Assembly: GCA_903847935.1 (NCBI GenBank)
Contig: CAINEX010000140.1
Span: 1 to 39,282, forward strand
DNA: 39,282 bases
Direction of reading: 5' to 3'
Source of the DNA: an uncultured Spartobacteria bacterium
GTDB lineage: Bacteria > Verrucomicrobiota > Verrucomicrobiia > Chthoniobacterales > UBA6821
Made by a program: the position numbers and the translations under genes. Shown one piece after another: positions 16,700-26,421 of this stretch. The notes below the pieces were generated by a model. That model had not been told where the DNA came from, searched no databases, and worked only from the letters and a program-made list of their open reading frames with translations. Within the stretch, counting starts at the first letter, position 1, and each line of letters opens with the position of its first letter.

Positions 16700-17575
16700 C
16701 TAAGGCGTGATGATCCCTGTGAATCCGTGGCTGTTGGTGGGGTCACGATACCATCCGGCAATCCGATTTCCAGAAATGGCATTGATGGAGGTCCCGATGG
16801 TGGCGAGCGGATGGTCGATCGTGGTGAACTCCCGACCATTGTAGAGGAATCCGTGGGAGATCCCGAGATCGTCATAGTAGTTGCCGACGATATTGGTTCC
16901 GGAGATCCCGTTGGCCAGTGTGCCGTAGGCGGCCTTCGGGTTGACGATGCTTTTGAAGTTGGCGCCGTCGTAGAGAAAACTGCTCCACTGATTGGTTCCC
17001 GATTTGCAGACACCCACGACGTTCTTCCCATCAACGGCCAAGAGGTAACTGGTGGTGCCGGACGTCGGTGAATCAATCGTTGTGTAGGTGGCTCCGTCGT
17101 AGAGGAAGCCGTGGGTTTGAGGGGTGCCATCGTAGTAGTTCCCCACGATGGTCTTCCCTGAAATGCCGGTGATCATGGTGCCATCGGTCCCCTTCGGATG
17201 ATCGATGTGAGTGAATGTCGAGCCATTGTAGAGAAATCCGTGTGTCTTCAACTGCCGGTCGTAGTAGATGCCGACCACATTGGTGCTGGAGACGCCTCTG
17301 GCGTAGGTTCCCTTCTTGCCGATCGGTACCTGCAACGGAGTCCACTTGGTGCCGTCATAGAGAAATCCCCGAGTCCTCCCGCCATGATCATAGCTCCCCA
17401 CGACCTGACTTCCCGAGAGCCCATAGGGACAGATGAAAATGGAGAAGGGAACGTCCGGAGGTGTGGGAAGGGAGTCAAAGGTGACTTCGGCATGAAGGAG
17501 TGCCGATATCATCCCCAAGAATGTCACAGCCATGATAGCGGGAATAAACCCGCCGAGCAGGAGGCGTCGGTTCAT
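16700..17575 (-). CDS. Secreted HAF-like extracellular repeat protein
   Basis: Signal-like N-terminus 'MNRRLLLGGFIPAIMAVTFLGMISALLHA', then about six ~43 aa repeats of the form (V/I)VGxYYD...HGFLY(D/N)Gxx(F/Y)TxIDxPxxxxGTxxxGISGxx. Confidence 0.7.
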   Translation of the reverse strand: MNRRLLLGGFIPAIMAVTFLGMISALLHAEVTFDSLPTPPDVPFSIFICPYGLSGSQVVGSYDHGGRTRGFLYDGTKWTPLQVPIGKKGTYARGVSSTNVVGIYYDRQLKTHGFLYNGSTFTHIDHPKGTDGTMITGISGKTIVGNYYDGTPQTHGFLYDGATYTTIDSPTSGTTSYLLAVDGKNVVGVCKSGTNQWSSFLYDGANFKSIVNPKAAYGTLANGISGTNIVGNYYDDLGISHGFLYNGREFTTIDHPLATIGTSINAISGNRIAGWYRDPTNSHGFTGIITP

Positions 17576-17637
17576 GCGGCGAGAAGTCAAAGGAGTAGCT
17601 GAAGATCCCATAGGCACTCTAGGGGTTCAGCAACCGG

Positions 17638-17661
17638 AACGGGAAAAAGACCTTTTCCGTT
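17638..17661 (-). terminator. Terminator-like hairpin after the alginate-lyase-like gene
   Basis: Near-perfect inverted repeat AACGG(G)AAAA / TTTTCCGTT around AGACC, between the two minus-strand genes. Confidence 0.35.
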
Positions 17662-17687
17662 TCTCTTGGCTCTGATGCGTTGCCCCT

Positions 17688-18959
17688 CTACTGCACCCAG
17701 AGGATGGGTTGGGTGATGGCGATGTTGCGTTGGATCTCCTCGTCCGAGGGGTCGGGGTGGAGCTTTGTCCAGAGTTCGATATAGGTGGGGTCGCCGTAAG
17801 CGATCCCGCCCAAGAGGAGAGCTGGCTGACGGGTGGGCCATCCGGCCCAGGCCTGCACATCGGGTTTGAGGGGCCAGCTCGATTTGTCCGCCAGGTAGGG
17901 CTCCATGTAGGCGATCCCTTTCTTGATGCTACGGCCGTCTGGGAGCTCGAATGCCCAGAGATTCTCTTCAGGCGTGGAGAGAACCCTGCAGAGTGTGGTC
18001 ATGTTATCGAGCTGGAAGATGGAGTAGGCGTAGGGCTTTGTCCGCTTGAGCTCGAGAGGGAAGCTTCCGTTTGGCGCCATCTGCTTCGGAATGAAGACCT
18101 CCTTGAACTGCCTGCGGCACTCGGCCAGGCGCTCCTGATCCCCCGTGAAGGCTGCAAAGACAGCGGCCTGCAGCCAGAAAGCGACGGAGTGATTGTTCTT
18201 GGCCGCCGCTTCGTCTTGGCCGTTTTTACTGGTGATCATCCAGTCGAGGTAGTCGTGGAACCATGATTTCAGCCCCGCAACGGTCTCTGCTGGGAAGGCA
18301 GGGGACTTTTGCATGGCTGCGATGGCGACAGGAACTTCAATCAGGTGAAGGGTATCGATGATGCCGATGCCCCGACCGTTCGGGAAGGCTCCGGCAACCG
18401 TCTGGGCGTGCTGGAGGTTTGGATTCATCTTGGTCTCGGGATCCAGGAAGAAGACGCGGAGCATCTCGGCAGCCTTGGCGGCATACTTGTTCTCCCCAGT
18501 GATCAGGTAGGCGGCTCCTAGGGCGGCCACGGCGTCCCTCAGTTTGCGGAGTGCGACCCGGTGATTCGAGAAGTTGGCCGGATTGCTCTGGCCGTCGCGC
18601 TGGATGTATGGGAGTCCATCTGGTTTGGAGGGATCCGGCCACCAGTAGTCGCCGTTGGAGTAATAATCATGGATGCCGGCAGGGCTGGCAGGGGCTTTAG
18701 TCTGCGTGATGCTGAGGGGTGCAAGGAGCAGGGCGGCATCCGCAGCCTTGAGGATCCTGTTCCGATCGATCGCCGCCACATCGGGGGCCTTGTTACCCGG
18801 GTGGGGAATCGAAGCAAGGAACGAGGCGGAGGGCGTGTTCGTCGTGGCTGGGGAGGCTGGGGTAGGGGAAGCAGGTGTCGGGGAGGGATCTGCCGCTGTT
18901 GTCCGATCCGTTCCGAGGAGGAGAAGCGTCAGCAGTGCAAGGGAGGTGTGCTTGATCAT
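17688..18959 (-). CDS. Alginate lyase-like polysaccharide lyase
   Basis: 423 aa; signal peptide, Pro/Thr-rich linker, 'GIHDYYSNGDYWWPDPSKPDGLPYIQRDG', 'KNNHSVAFWLQAAVFAAFTGD' (NNH motif). Confidence 0.82.
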   Translation of the reverse strand: MIKHTSLALLTLLLLGTDRTTAADPSPTPASPTPASPATTNTPSASFLASIPHPGNKAPDVAAIDRNRILKAADAALLLAPLSITQTKAPASPAGIHDYYSNGDYWWPDPSKPDGLPYIQRDGQSNPANFSNHRVALRKLRDAVAALGAAYLITGENKYAAKAAEMLRVFFLDPETKMNPNLQHAQTVAGAFPNGRGIGIIDTLHLIEVPVAIAAMQKSPAFPAETVAGLKSWFHDYLDWMITSKNGQDEAAAKNNHSVAFWLQAAVFAAFTGDQERLAECRRQFKEVFIPKQMAPNGSFPLELKRTKPYAYSIFQLDNMTTLCRVLSTPEENLWAFELPDGRSIKKGIAYMEPYLADKSSWPLKPDVQAWAGWPTRQPALLLGGIAYGDPTYIELWTKLHPDPSDEEIQRNIAITQPILWVQ

Positions 18960-18977
18960 GTTCTTGGTGCTTCTGTG

Positions 18978-21446
18978 TTACTTCTGGCTGTGGATGGGAA
19001 GGAAAACAGTCGGAAGGCCAGGGCTCGAGACACTTGCCACAGAGTCCGCTCCGTTGGTCTGGATGCTGATGAGGGCACGCCCGTTGTACATCTGGACCGA
19101 TTTGGAGCCGGTCGAGGTTCCCAGATTGTCGATCAGGGTTCCGTCGCCCGTGAGGCCGAAGCGTACAGGTATTGCCGCATCAAGGCACTGGACCCCATTC
19201 TTATCGAGAACCTGAGCCTCAATGGTCACCACTCCCTCCTCGCGCGATACTTCCTTGAGTGTGAGTTGAGAGGGTTTATCCCAAGGGGTGCTCTGGTACC
19301 TCTGGTGAATCTCGTCGGTGAAGGACTTTCCATCCTTTTGGCCGACAGCCTTGAGGGTATTCTCTCCGTCATTCAATTTCACGGACCAGCTCAAGCCGGA
19401 TGCCGGAAACTCACCGAGCTTACGTTCCTTGACTCCCGCCGAGACTCCGTTGACGAAGAGCTCCACCTTGTCGCAGTTGGAGAAGACCTTCACCTGCTTC
19501 TCCTCACCCGGCTTGCCCCAGCGCACGGGCCATGTGTGGCCGTAGATGTGGATCATTGGCTTGTCGCTCCAGTAGCTCTGGAAGACGTAGTAGCTCTCCT
19601 TCGGTGTGCCATCACGTTCTTCGACACCCTTTTGATTCACTCGTGGAACCGGATTTTCGGGACGGAGTGGGGTCGCGAAGTCCTTGAAGATCCAGGCAGC
19701 GGATCCGGTGAGGTTGGTCATCTGCTCCTGCTCCTTGAGGTGCCAGTCAAACAGGTTGATCATGTAGCTCTCGGACCAATCTCCATCCTTCGAGGGGCGG
19801 GCGGGACCCCCGTTGCCCTTGTAGGCGCTACCGACTTCAGCCGTTCCCTGTCCGGTAGAGACATCGCCAAGGAACTTCTCGGGTTCCTCGGAGTGACGTC
19901 GCGCATGACTGTCGCCTCCATATTCCGCATGGAAAAAGTGAGGCACCTGTTTGATCCACTTATCGACGGCCTTGGCGTACTCGGTGTAGCGTCCGCTGTA
20001 CCATCCGGCCCAGATGCTCGGGGAGTAGACATCGACGATGTCCTTGCAGAAATCACAGCGCCTGATCGTGGTTTTCCGGGAGGGATCGAGCTTATGGGCA
20101 AGCTCGTTCTGTGATGACATGAAGGCGCGGACTCCGGCCTTGTCATAGACGGGGAAGTCTCCCTCCCAGTCGTTTTCGTTACCAAGTCCCCAAAGGATGA
20201 TGGAAGGATGGTTGTAGTGTTGGTCGATCATGTTGCCGAGCATGTCGCGGCACTGCTGCTTGTAGCCTTCGCCGCCGAGACCGCCTCGGCACCAAGGCTC
20301 CTCTTCCCAAGCCAGGATGCCCAACTCATCGCAGAGATCAAGGACCAGGGGAGCCTGCTGGTAGTGACTGAGGCGCACGAAGTTCACGCCCATCTCTTTC
20401 ATTGATTGGAGTGTCTTTCGGACGACCTCATCGGGTACTGCTGCCGCCACGCCCGCATGATCTTCGTGGTAATGGGTGCCACGGAGGAGGAGGCGCTCGC
20501 CATTCAGCTTGAAGGGGCCATGCTCGACCCACTCGAATGAGCGGATGCCAAATCGCCCTGCGACCTCCTCATCTCCTTTGGGAGACTTCAGGATTACCGA
20601 GAAGTTGTAAAGGGCGGGAGATTTTGGTGACCAGAGTTGTGGTGATTTCACTGTAAAGGCGGCAATCTCCTTCTCCCCCTGCCAGGGTTCACTCTGCAAA
20701 TCGGCTGTTTCAACGACCTTCCCCGATGGGTCGGTTACTTTCAGGGCAAGGTTTAGTTTCTCTTTGGAATCTGTCGGATTGTAAAGTCGGGCACGGACTT
20801 TGACCTTGGCCTGAGCTGAAGTTTCCAGAATAGGTTCGACATGGACCCTCTCGACGGAGACTGCCGGCACATAATCAAGATAGACATGGCGGTAGATGCC
20901 ACCGTAACGGTTGAAATCGCTCAGATCCGAGGGGACCATCTCCGCATCGCGTGAGTTGTCGCATTTCACAGCGACGGGGACTTCACCCTTGTAGGCGGGA
21001 TTGGCGAGGGCCTTGGCCACTGCGTCGGTGATATCGACGGTCCACTCGTCGTAGCCCCCGACATGAGAGCCGACTTTATCAAGGCCGACGAAGACTTCGG
21101 ATTTCTGACCGGCTCCGTTGAAGTGGAGTATGGTGCGTCCACCCGCGTAGGGGTTCGAAACCTTGAGATGGGTGCGGTACCATCCGGGACCCTGATAATA
21201 CCGGACATCAGGATCAACGGCATCACGAGCATTGAAGCAGTGGGGTAGGGTCACCTGTTTCCACTGCACATTGTCGGTAGCCTTGTCGCCGCGCCAGATC
21301 TCCCAGATGCTCCCCAAGGAGCCCTGATAATACTCCCATCCCTGATCCAGCACCTGCCTGGTCTGGGCCTGAGAGATACCTGTAAGTGCCAAAACGGCTC
21401 CTAAAATTAGGAGCCGTGGTGAGAGAAGGGAGGAGGTTTTTTTCAT
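18978..21446 (-). CDS. Glycoside hydrolase family 2 (beta-galactosidase/beta-glucuronidase-like)
   Basis: 822 aa; signal peptide, sandwich domain 'GPGWYRTHLKV..', 'ILWGLGNENDWEG' (acid/base Glu), 'HFFHAEYGGD' (nucleophile Glu). Confidence 0.92.
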   Translation of the reverse strand: MKKTSSLLSPRLLILGAVLALTGISQAQTRQVLDQGWEYYQGSLGSIWEIWRGDKATDNVQWKQVTLPHCFNARDAVDPDVRYYQGPGWYRTHLKVSNPYAGGRTILHFNGAGQKSEVFVGLDKVGSHVGGYDEWTVDITDAVAKALANPAYKGEVPVAVKCDNSRDAEMVPSDLSDFNRYGGIYRHVYLDYVPAVSVERVHVEPILETSAQAKVKVRARLYNPTDSKEKLNLALKVTDPSGKVVETADLQSEPWQGEKEIAAFTVKSPQLWSPKSPALYNFSVILKSPKGDEEVAGRFGIRSFEWVEHGPFKLNGERLLLRGTHYHEDHAGVAAAVPDEVVRKTLQSMKEMGVNFVRLSHYQQAPLVLDLCDELGILAWEEEPWCRGGLGGEGYKQQCRDMLGNMIDQHYNHPSIILWGLGNENDWEGDFPVYDKAGVRAFMSSQNELAHKLDPSRKTTIRRCDFCKDIVDVYSPSIWAGWYSGRYTEYAKAVDKWIKQVPHFFHAEYGGDSHARRHSEEPEKFLGDVSTGQGTAEVGSAYKGNGGPARPSKDGDWSESYMINLFDWHLKEQEQMTNLTGSAAWIFKDFATPLRPENPVPRVNQKGVEERDGTPKESYYVFQSYWSDKPMIHIYGHTWPVRWGKPGEEKQVKVFSNCDKVELFVNGVSAGVKERKLGEFPASGLSWSVKLNDGENTLKAVGQKDGKSFTDEIHQRYQSTPWDKPSQLTLKEVSREEGVVTIEAQVLDKNGVQCLDAAIPVRFGLTGDGTLIDNLGTSTGSKSVQMYNGRALISIQTNGADSVASVSSPGLPTVFLPIHSQK
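21395..21416. other. 22-bp perfect palindrome CGGCTCCTAAAATTAGGAGCCG inside the GH2 signal-peptide coding region
   Basis: 10-bp arms with a 2-nt centre. In the mRNA (minus strand) it is followed by UUUUGG. Confidence 0.8.
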
Positions 21447-23134
21447 GAAGCGGAAGAAGAAACTTTAGCAGGAGGCTTTGCCCCCTGCCATCCCTTCTTC
21501 CACTGATCCATGAGTTTTTTGACCAAGTCGGCATTCTCGGGCTTCTTGGCAATGTTGTAATTCTCCTGTGGGTCGCTCTGGTGATCGTAGAGTTCGATGG
21601 CATCCACCTTCGAGTGATCGTCACGGGCGACCCAGACGGTGAAGCGATAGCGATCGGTCCTCATGGAGTATCCCATGAGAGGGAATGGTGCACCTCTTCC
21701 TTTGGGGCGAGGATATTGACTGAAGACAGCCGTCTTCCAGGATTGGTCAGGATGATCAAGCAAAGGAGCAAAGCTCGTCCCTTCAAGATGACTTGGGAGA
21801 GGAAGTCCTGCCAACTCGGACAGGGTTGGATAGATATCGACATGCTCCACCAGGGCCTTGCTGTGCTGTCCGGCATTCTTCATGTCAGGCACGGAGATGA
21901 TGAGTGGTGCATTCACGTCGTTCTCGACATTGGTGTGCTTGCCCCAGGTGGCATGTTCGCCAAGCTTCCATCCATGATCACCCCAGAGGATCACGATGGT
22001 ATTCTTGTCGAGGCCGAGTTTTTGAAGTTCATCAAGCACCTTGCCGATCTGGGCATCCGTGTAGCTGATGCCCGCGAAATAGGCCTGCTTGAGCTTATGC
22101 TGAACTTCGTCAGGAACACGTCCCGTTGCTGGAACTCCCTTGTAGGCTCTGAACTCGCCATCCAGCGGATTGAGAGCGTACTCCGGAGCATCAACGGGTA
22201 GGAACTGATTGGGAGCCAAGTCAATCTTGTCAGGATCATACATATCCCAGTATTTTTTCGGGGAGACCCAAGGGAGATGGGGCTTAATGAAGCCGACCGC
22301 GAGGAAGAAGGGTTGATCTTTCTTGGCTAATTCCTGAAGGGTCTGGACAGCGAGATCGGCAACCTTGCCATCCGTGAAGGTATTATCGGGAACATCCGCG
22401 CATTCGTAGATGGGGCCGCGGATGTTGGCTTTGCCACCCTCTTCAGCGCCTCCGGCATTGGCATCCTTCCCTTTACCCTTTTTCTTTTTACCCTTTTTGC
22501 CGGTTGAAAGCGCATTGGTCGATGCATCGGCTTTGGAATCAAGTCCCGGAACTGAATAAGAGCTTGGTTCGGCTCCTGCGTTATCACCCTTGGAACCATC
22601 GGGTTCACCCTGAATATTTTCATTTTTACCGACACGGGCTGCGTCTTCAGGGAGGGCATAGATGTCAGCCTTGGGAACTTGCCAGGGAACCGACCATGAG
22701 GCCTCGTCGTTGAGATTGCCATGGAAAATCTTCCCCATGCCTTGGACGAAATAACCGTTGTTTTTGAAGTTCTGCATCAGCGTCGTGACATTCGGAAGCG
22801 TGGTGCGGAAGTGAGTCACCAGATCCCATACTTTGGTCGTATCAGGACGAGTTCCTGTGAGGAGTGAGGTGCGTGATGGTGAACAAACAGCCTGTTGGAC
22901 ATAGGCACGATCAAAAACCATCCCCTTTTTTGCCAGACCATCAATATTCGGGCTGTGGATGTAGTCCTTGCCGTAGCAACCGAGTTCGGGACGTAGATCG
23001 TCACACGCGATGAAAAGGACGTTTGGCTTCTTGGGAGCCCCGGTTGCGGTTGCAGAGTTCGTGTCCGCTTTCACGGAGGCAGTCAGTGCCAACAACAGGG
23101 TTGTTGCTACCAAGGATGCATTTTTTATGTTCAT
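21443..23134 (-). CDS. Sulfatase (S1, Cys-type, iduronate-2-sulfatase-like)
   Basis: 563 aa; 'KPNVLFIACDDLRPELGCYGKDYIHSPNIDGLA', formylglycine motif 'CSPSRTSLLTG', signal peptide. 4-bp overlap with GH2. Confidence 0.93.
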   Translation of the reverse strand: MNIKNASLVATTLLLALTASVKADTNSATATGAPKKPNVLFIACDDLRPELGCYGKDYIHSPNIDGLAKKGMVFDRAYVQQAVCSPSRTSLLTGTRPDTTKVWDLVTHFRTTLPNVTTLMQNFKNNGYFVQGMGKIFHGNLNDEASWSVPWQVPKADIYALPEDAARVGKNENIQGEPDGSKGDNAGAEPSSYSVPGLDSKADASTNALSTGKKGKKKKGKGKDANAGGAEEGGKANIRGPIYECADVPDNTFTDGKVADLAVQTLQELAKKDQPFFLAVGFIKPHLPWVSPKKYWDMYDPDKIDLAPNQFLPVDAPEYALNPLDGEFRAYKGVPATGRVPDEVQHKLKQAYFAGISYTDAQIGKVLDELQKLGLDKNTIVILWGDHGWKLGEHATWGKHTNVENDVNAPLIISVPDMKNAGQHSKALVEHVDIYPTLSELAGLPLPSHLEGTSFAPLLDHPDQSWKTAVFSQYPRPKGRGAPFPLMGYSMRTDRYRFTVWVARDDHSKVDAIELYDHQSDPQENYNIAKKPENADLVKKLMDQWKKGWQGAKPPAKVSSSAS

Positions 23135-23175
23135 GGTGTTTTTGTCAGGGGTTGAAAGTGCAGTGATTTAAGCAA

Positions 23176-24756
23176 TCAGGATTTGGGTGATGTGGATGAA
23201 GTCGGAGGTTTATTCCCCTGCCATCCTTTGTTGTATTGATCCATCAGGGTTTTCACGAGTTCAGCATTAGCCGGATCCTTGGCGATATTGGTGTTCTCTT
23301 GAGGGTCGGTCTTGTGATCGTAGAGTTCGAGTGCATCAATTTTGGTGTGATCGTCCTTATTGCACCAAACTGTAAAGCGGTAGCGGTCTGTCCTCATCGA
23401 ATAACCCATGAGTTCATTTCTCGGGTATTGATTGAAGGCGGCCGTTTTCCAAGGAAGCGAGAGGTCGTTGAGAAGAGGCTTGAAGCTCGTGCCCTCAAGA
23501 TTTGAGGGGAGTGGAATTCCCGCAAGTTCAGCGAGAGTCGGGTAGACATCGACAAACTCCACCAGGGAGTCTGTTTTAGAACCTGCGTTTTTCATGCCGG
23601 GAACAGAGATGATCAGAGGAGCGTTGGCATCGTTCTCAACGTTGCTGTGCTTGCCCCATGCGGCGTGTTCGCCAAGCTTCCAGCCATGGTCGCCCCAAAG
23701 GATCACAATGGTGCTCTTGTCGAGACCAAGTTCCTTGAGTTCTGCCATCACACGGCCGACTTGTGCGTCTGTGTAGCTGACACTGGCGAAATAGGCGTGC
23801 TTGAGCTTATGTGCAAGATCATCGGGAACTGGCGTCCCCTTGGGGGACATCCCCAGATACTGATAGATTTCACCATCATACTTCCGGATCGCATAATCAG
23901 GGGCATCCTTGGGATAGAAGGGGTTTGGAGCCAGCTTAATGGATTGCTCGTCATACATGTCCCAGTATTTTTTTGGAGCAACCCAGGGTAGGTGAGGCTT
24001 GATGAAGCCGACAGCAAGGAAGAAGGGTTGATCCTTCTTCGCAAGCTCCTTAAGGGTCTGGATGGCAAGGTCGGCCACCTTTCCGTCCTGATAAGTGTTG
24101 TCCGGCACGTCGGCGCACTCATAAACCATCCCACGTTGGGCGCCTCCGCCCTCTTCATTGTCACCGCTTGCGGCTTTTTTACCTTTTTTCTTACCCTTTT
24201 TCCCCTCTTTGGCTGTTGGTGGGTTATCGGGTTCTCCCTCCACATTGGCCGTTCCCTTCGCCTCTGACTGATTAAGGGCATACTTTGGTGCCGAGGGAAC
24301 AACCCAAGGGACCGACCAGGAAGGCTCGTCATTGAGATTGCCATGGAAAATCTTCCCCATGCCTTGCGTGAAGTAGCCGTTGTTCTTGAAAATCTGGGGA
24401 AGCGTCTGCACATCCGGAAGGGCCTTTCTAAAATGGGTGACGAGATCCCAGACCTTCGTGGTGTCTGGGCGCATCCCGGTCAAAAGGCTAGAACGTGAGG
24501 GAGAGCAGACCGCTTGCTGGCAATAAGCACGAGTGAAGACGATACCGTTGCTGGCCAAGGCATCGATGTTTGGACTCTTGATGTAGTCCTTGCCGTAGCA
24601 ACCGAGTTCGGGACGCAGATCATCCACCGCAATGAAAAGCACATTCGGCTTCTTCTGTGAGTTCGGTTGGCTTTGTGCCGAAGCGTTCTGGCAGAAGGGG
24701 GTGAGCGATGTGATCAGCAGGGATGCTGCCAAGAGGGCGTTGTGACGTTTATGCAT
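23176..24756 (-). CDS. Sulfatase (S1, Cys-type)
   Basis: 'CSPSRSSLLTG' and 'KPNVLFIAVDDLRPELGCYGKDYIKSPNIDALA'. Signal-peptide start at the internal ATG (24754-24756). Confidence 0.93.
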   Translation of the reverse strand: MHKRHNALLAASLLITSLTPFCQNASAQSQPNSQKKPNVLFIAVDDLRPELGCYGKDYIKSPNIDALASNGIVFTRAYCQQAVCSPSRSSLLTGMRPDTTKVWDLVTHFRKALPDVQTLPQIFKNNGYFTQGMGKIFHGNLNDEPSWSVPWVVPSAPKYALNQSEAKGTANVEGEPDNPPTAKEGKKGKKKGKKAASGDNEEGGGAQRGMVYECADVPDNTYQDGKVADLAIQTLKELAKKDQPFFLAVGFIKPHLPWVAPKKYWDMYDEQSIKLAPNPFYPKDAPDYAIRKYDGEIYQYLGMSPKGTPVPDDLAHKLKHAYFASVSYTDAQVGRVMAELKELGLDKSTIVILWGDHGWKLGEHAAWGKHSNVENDANAPLIISVPGMKNAGSKTDSLVEFVDVYPTLAELAGIPLPSNLEGTSFKPLLNDLSLPWKTAAFNQYPRNELMGYSMRTDRYRFTVWCNKDDHTKIDALELYDHKTDPQENTNIAKDPANAELVKTLMDQYNKGWQGNKPPTSSTSPKS

Positions 24757-24803
24757 GAAAGTATGGGTGTAAGACTGATGGGATGAGAGTGGGAGGGGAT
24801 GAA

Positions 24804-26378
24804 TCAGGATGCCGGTGTCGATGTTGAAGTCGTGGGGGGCTTGTTTCCCTGCCATCCTTTCTGCCACTGGGCCATCAGGTTCTTCACGACTTCCGCGTTT
24901 GCAGGATCCTTGGCGACATTGGTATTTTCCTGCGGATCGATCTTGTGGTCGAAGAGTTCAATGGCATCAATCTTGGTGTGATCATCCTCGTGGACCCAGA
25001 CAGTAAAACGATAACGGTCGGTCCGCATCGAGTACCCCATGAGATCCGGGCCATGTGTGGCCTCATGACTGCGTGGATACTGGCTGAAAGCAGCTGTCTT
25101 CCAGGGAAGTTTTGGATTTTCAAGCAAGGGTTTGAAACTTGTGCCTTCCAAATGTGAAGGAAGGGGAAGCCCTGCCAGTTCGGAGAGTGTCGGGTAGATA
25201 TCGACCAGTTCAACCAGGGCATCGGTATGACTTCCCGCTGTCTTCATTCCAGGGACTGAAGCAATCAGGGGAATATTCGCGTCGTTTTCGACGTTAGAAT
25301 GCTTAGCCCAAGCATCGTGCTCCCCCAATTTCCAACCATTGTCTCCCCAAAGAAGAACGATGGTGTCCTTATCGAGGCCCAGTTTTTTCAACTCGGCGAG
25401 CACTTTGCCGATCTGGGCATCGGAGTAACTGACACCGGCGAAATATCCATGCCTCAAATCCCTTGCCAGATCATCGGGAAGATGGCCTGAAGGTATCCCA
25501 TGATACATGCGAAGTTCATCCCCCTCAAGGACGGCATATTCGGGTGATCCCTTAGCGCGAAAGGGGTTGGGAGCCAAAGCGATGTCCTTCGGATCGTAAA
25601 GGTCCCAATATTTTTTCGGAGCCACGAATGGCAGATGAGGTTTGACGAATCCGACGGCAAGGAAAAATGGCTCCTTTTTGCCGGCGATGCTTTGCAGAGC
25701 CTTGATCGCCAGATCACAGACTTTCCCGTCGGTGAAGGTGTTGTCCGGAACATCAGCACCTTCAAAGGCGGGGCCGCGTGTGCGGAGGCGATTCGGGGCG
25801 ATTTCCCCGGCAGCGTATGGTTCTTTTTCACCGGGAATTGCTTTCTTACTCTCACCGTCACCATCGGGTTCTCCCGCTGGTTTGTGTGCATTGAGTTCCA
25901 GATTTTCTGGAAGAGCGTAAACAGGGGCTTTAGGATTTACCCATGGCACGGACCAAGAACCCGGGTCATTGAATCCCCCGTGAAAGACCTTGCCCATCCC
26001 TTGGACGAAGTAGCCGTTGTTCTTAAAGTTCTGGAGCAGAGTCACGACATCAGGAAGGGCTTTCCTGAAATGAGTCTTCAGATCCCAAACCTTGGTGGTG
26101 TCCGGGCGGGTTCCCGTCAGAAAACTCGACCGTGATGGTGAGCATACGGCTTCCTGACAATATGCTCGGTCAAAGACAATCCCATTGCTTGCGATGGAGT
26201 CGATATTTGGGCTTTTGATATAATTCTTTCCGTAACAGCCGAGTTCAGGGCGAAGATCGTCCATCACAAAAAGAAGAATATTTGGTTTTTTGAGATGATC
26301 CTCCGCGCGGGAGGTGTGTACAGTCGTTAATATTAAAAAACTGAAAAAAAGGAGTCGATGGAGGAGTACGTTGATCAT
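24804..26378 (-). CDS. Sulfatase (S1, Cys-type)
   Basis: 524 aa; 'KPNILLFVMDDLRPELGCYGKNYIKSPNIDSIA', 'CSPSRSSFLTG', signal peptide. Confidence 0.93.
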   Translation of the reverse strand: MINVLLHRLLFFSFLILTTVHTSRAEDHLKKPNILLFVMDDLRPELGCYGKNYIKSPNIDSIASNGIVFDRAYCQEAVCSPSRSSFLTGTRPDTTKVWDLKTHFRKALPDVVTLLQNFKNNGYFVQGMGKVFHGGFNDPGSWSVPWVNPKAPVYALPENLELNAHKPAGEPDGDGESKKAIPGEKEPYAAGEIAPNRLRTRGPAFEGADVPDNTFTDGKVCDLAIKALQSIAGKKEPFFLAVGFVKPHLPFVAPKKYWDLYDPKDIALAPNPFRAKGSPEYAVLEGDELRMYHGIPSGHLPDDLARDLRHGYFAGVSYSDAQIGKVLAELKKLGLDKDTIVLLWGDNGWKLGEHDAWAKHSNVENDANIPLIASVPGMKTAGSHTDALVELVDIYPTLSELAGLPLPSHLEGTSFKPLLENPKLPWKTAAFSQYPRSHEATHGPDLMGYSMRTDRYRFTVWVHEDDHTKIDAIELFDHKIDPQENTNVAKDPANAEVVKNLMAQWQKGWQGNKPPTTSTSTPAS

Positions 26379-26421
26379 GTTAGGGGGTGTTAAAGGTTAA
26401 AACCGTTTAATAAAACCTTGT

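Noticed and set aside
18561-20114. 517-aa plus-strand ORF
   Set aside because: Lies antisense to the well-supported GH2 and alginate-lyase-like genes. The translation is low-complexity with no recognisable family; a codon-bias shadow ORF.
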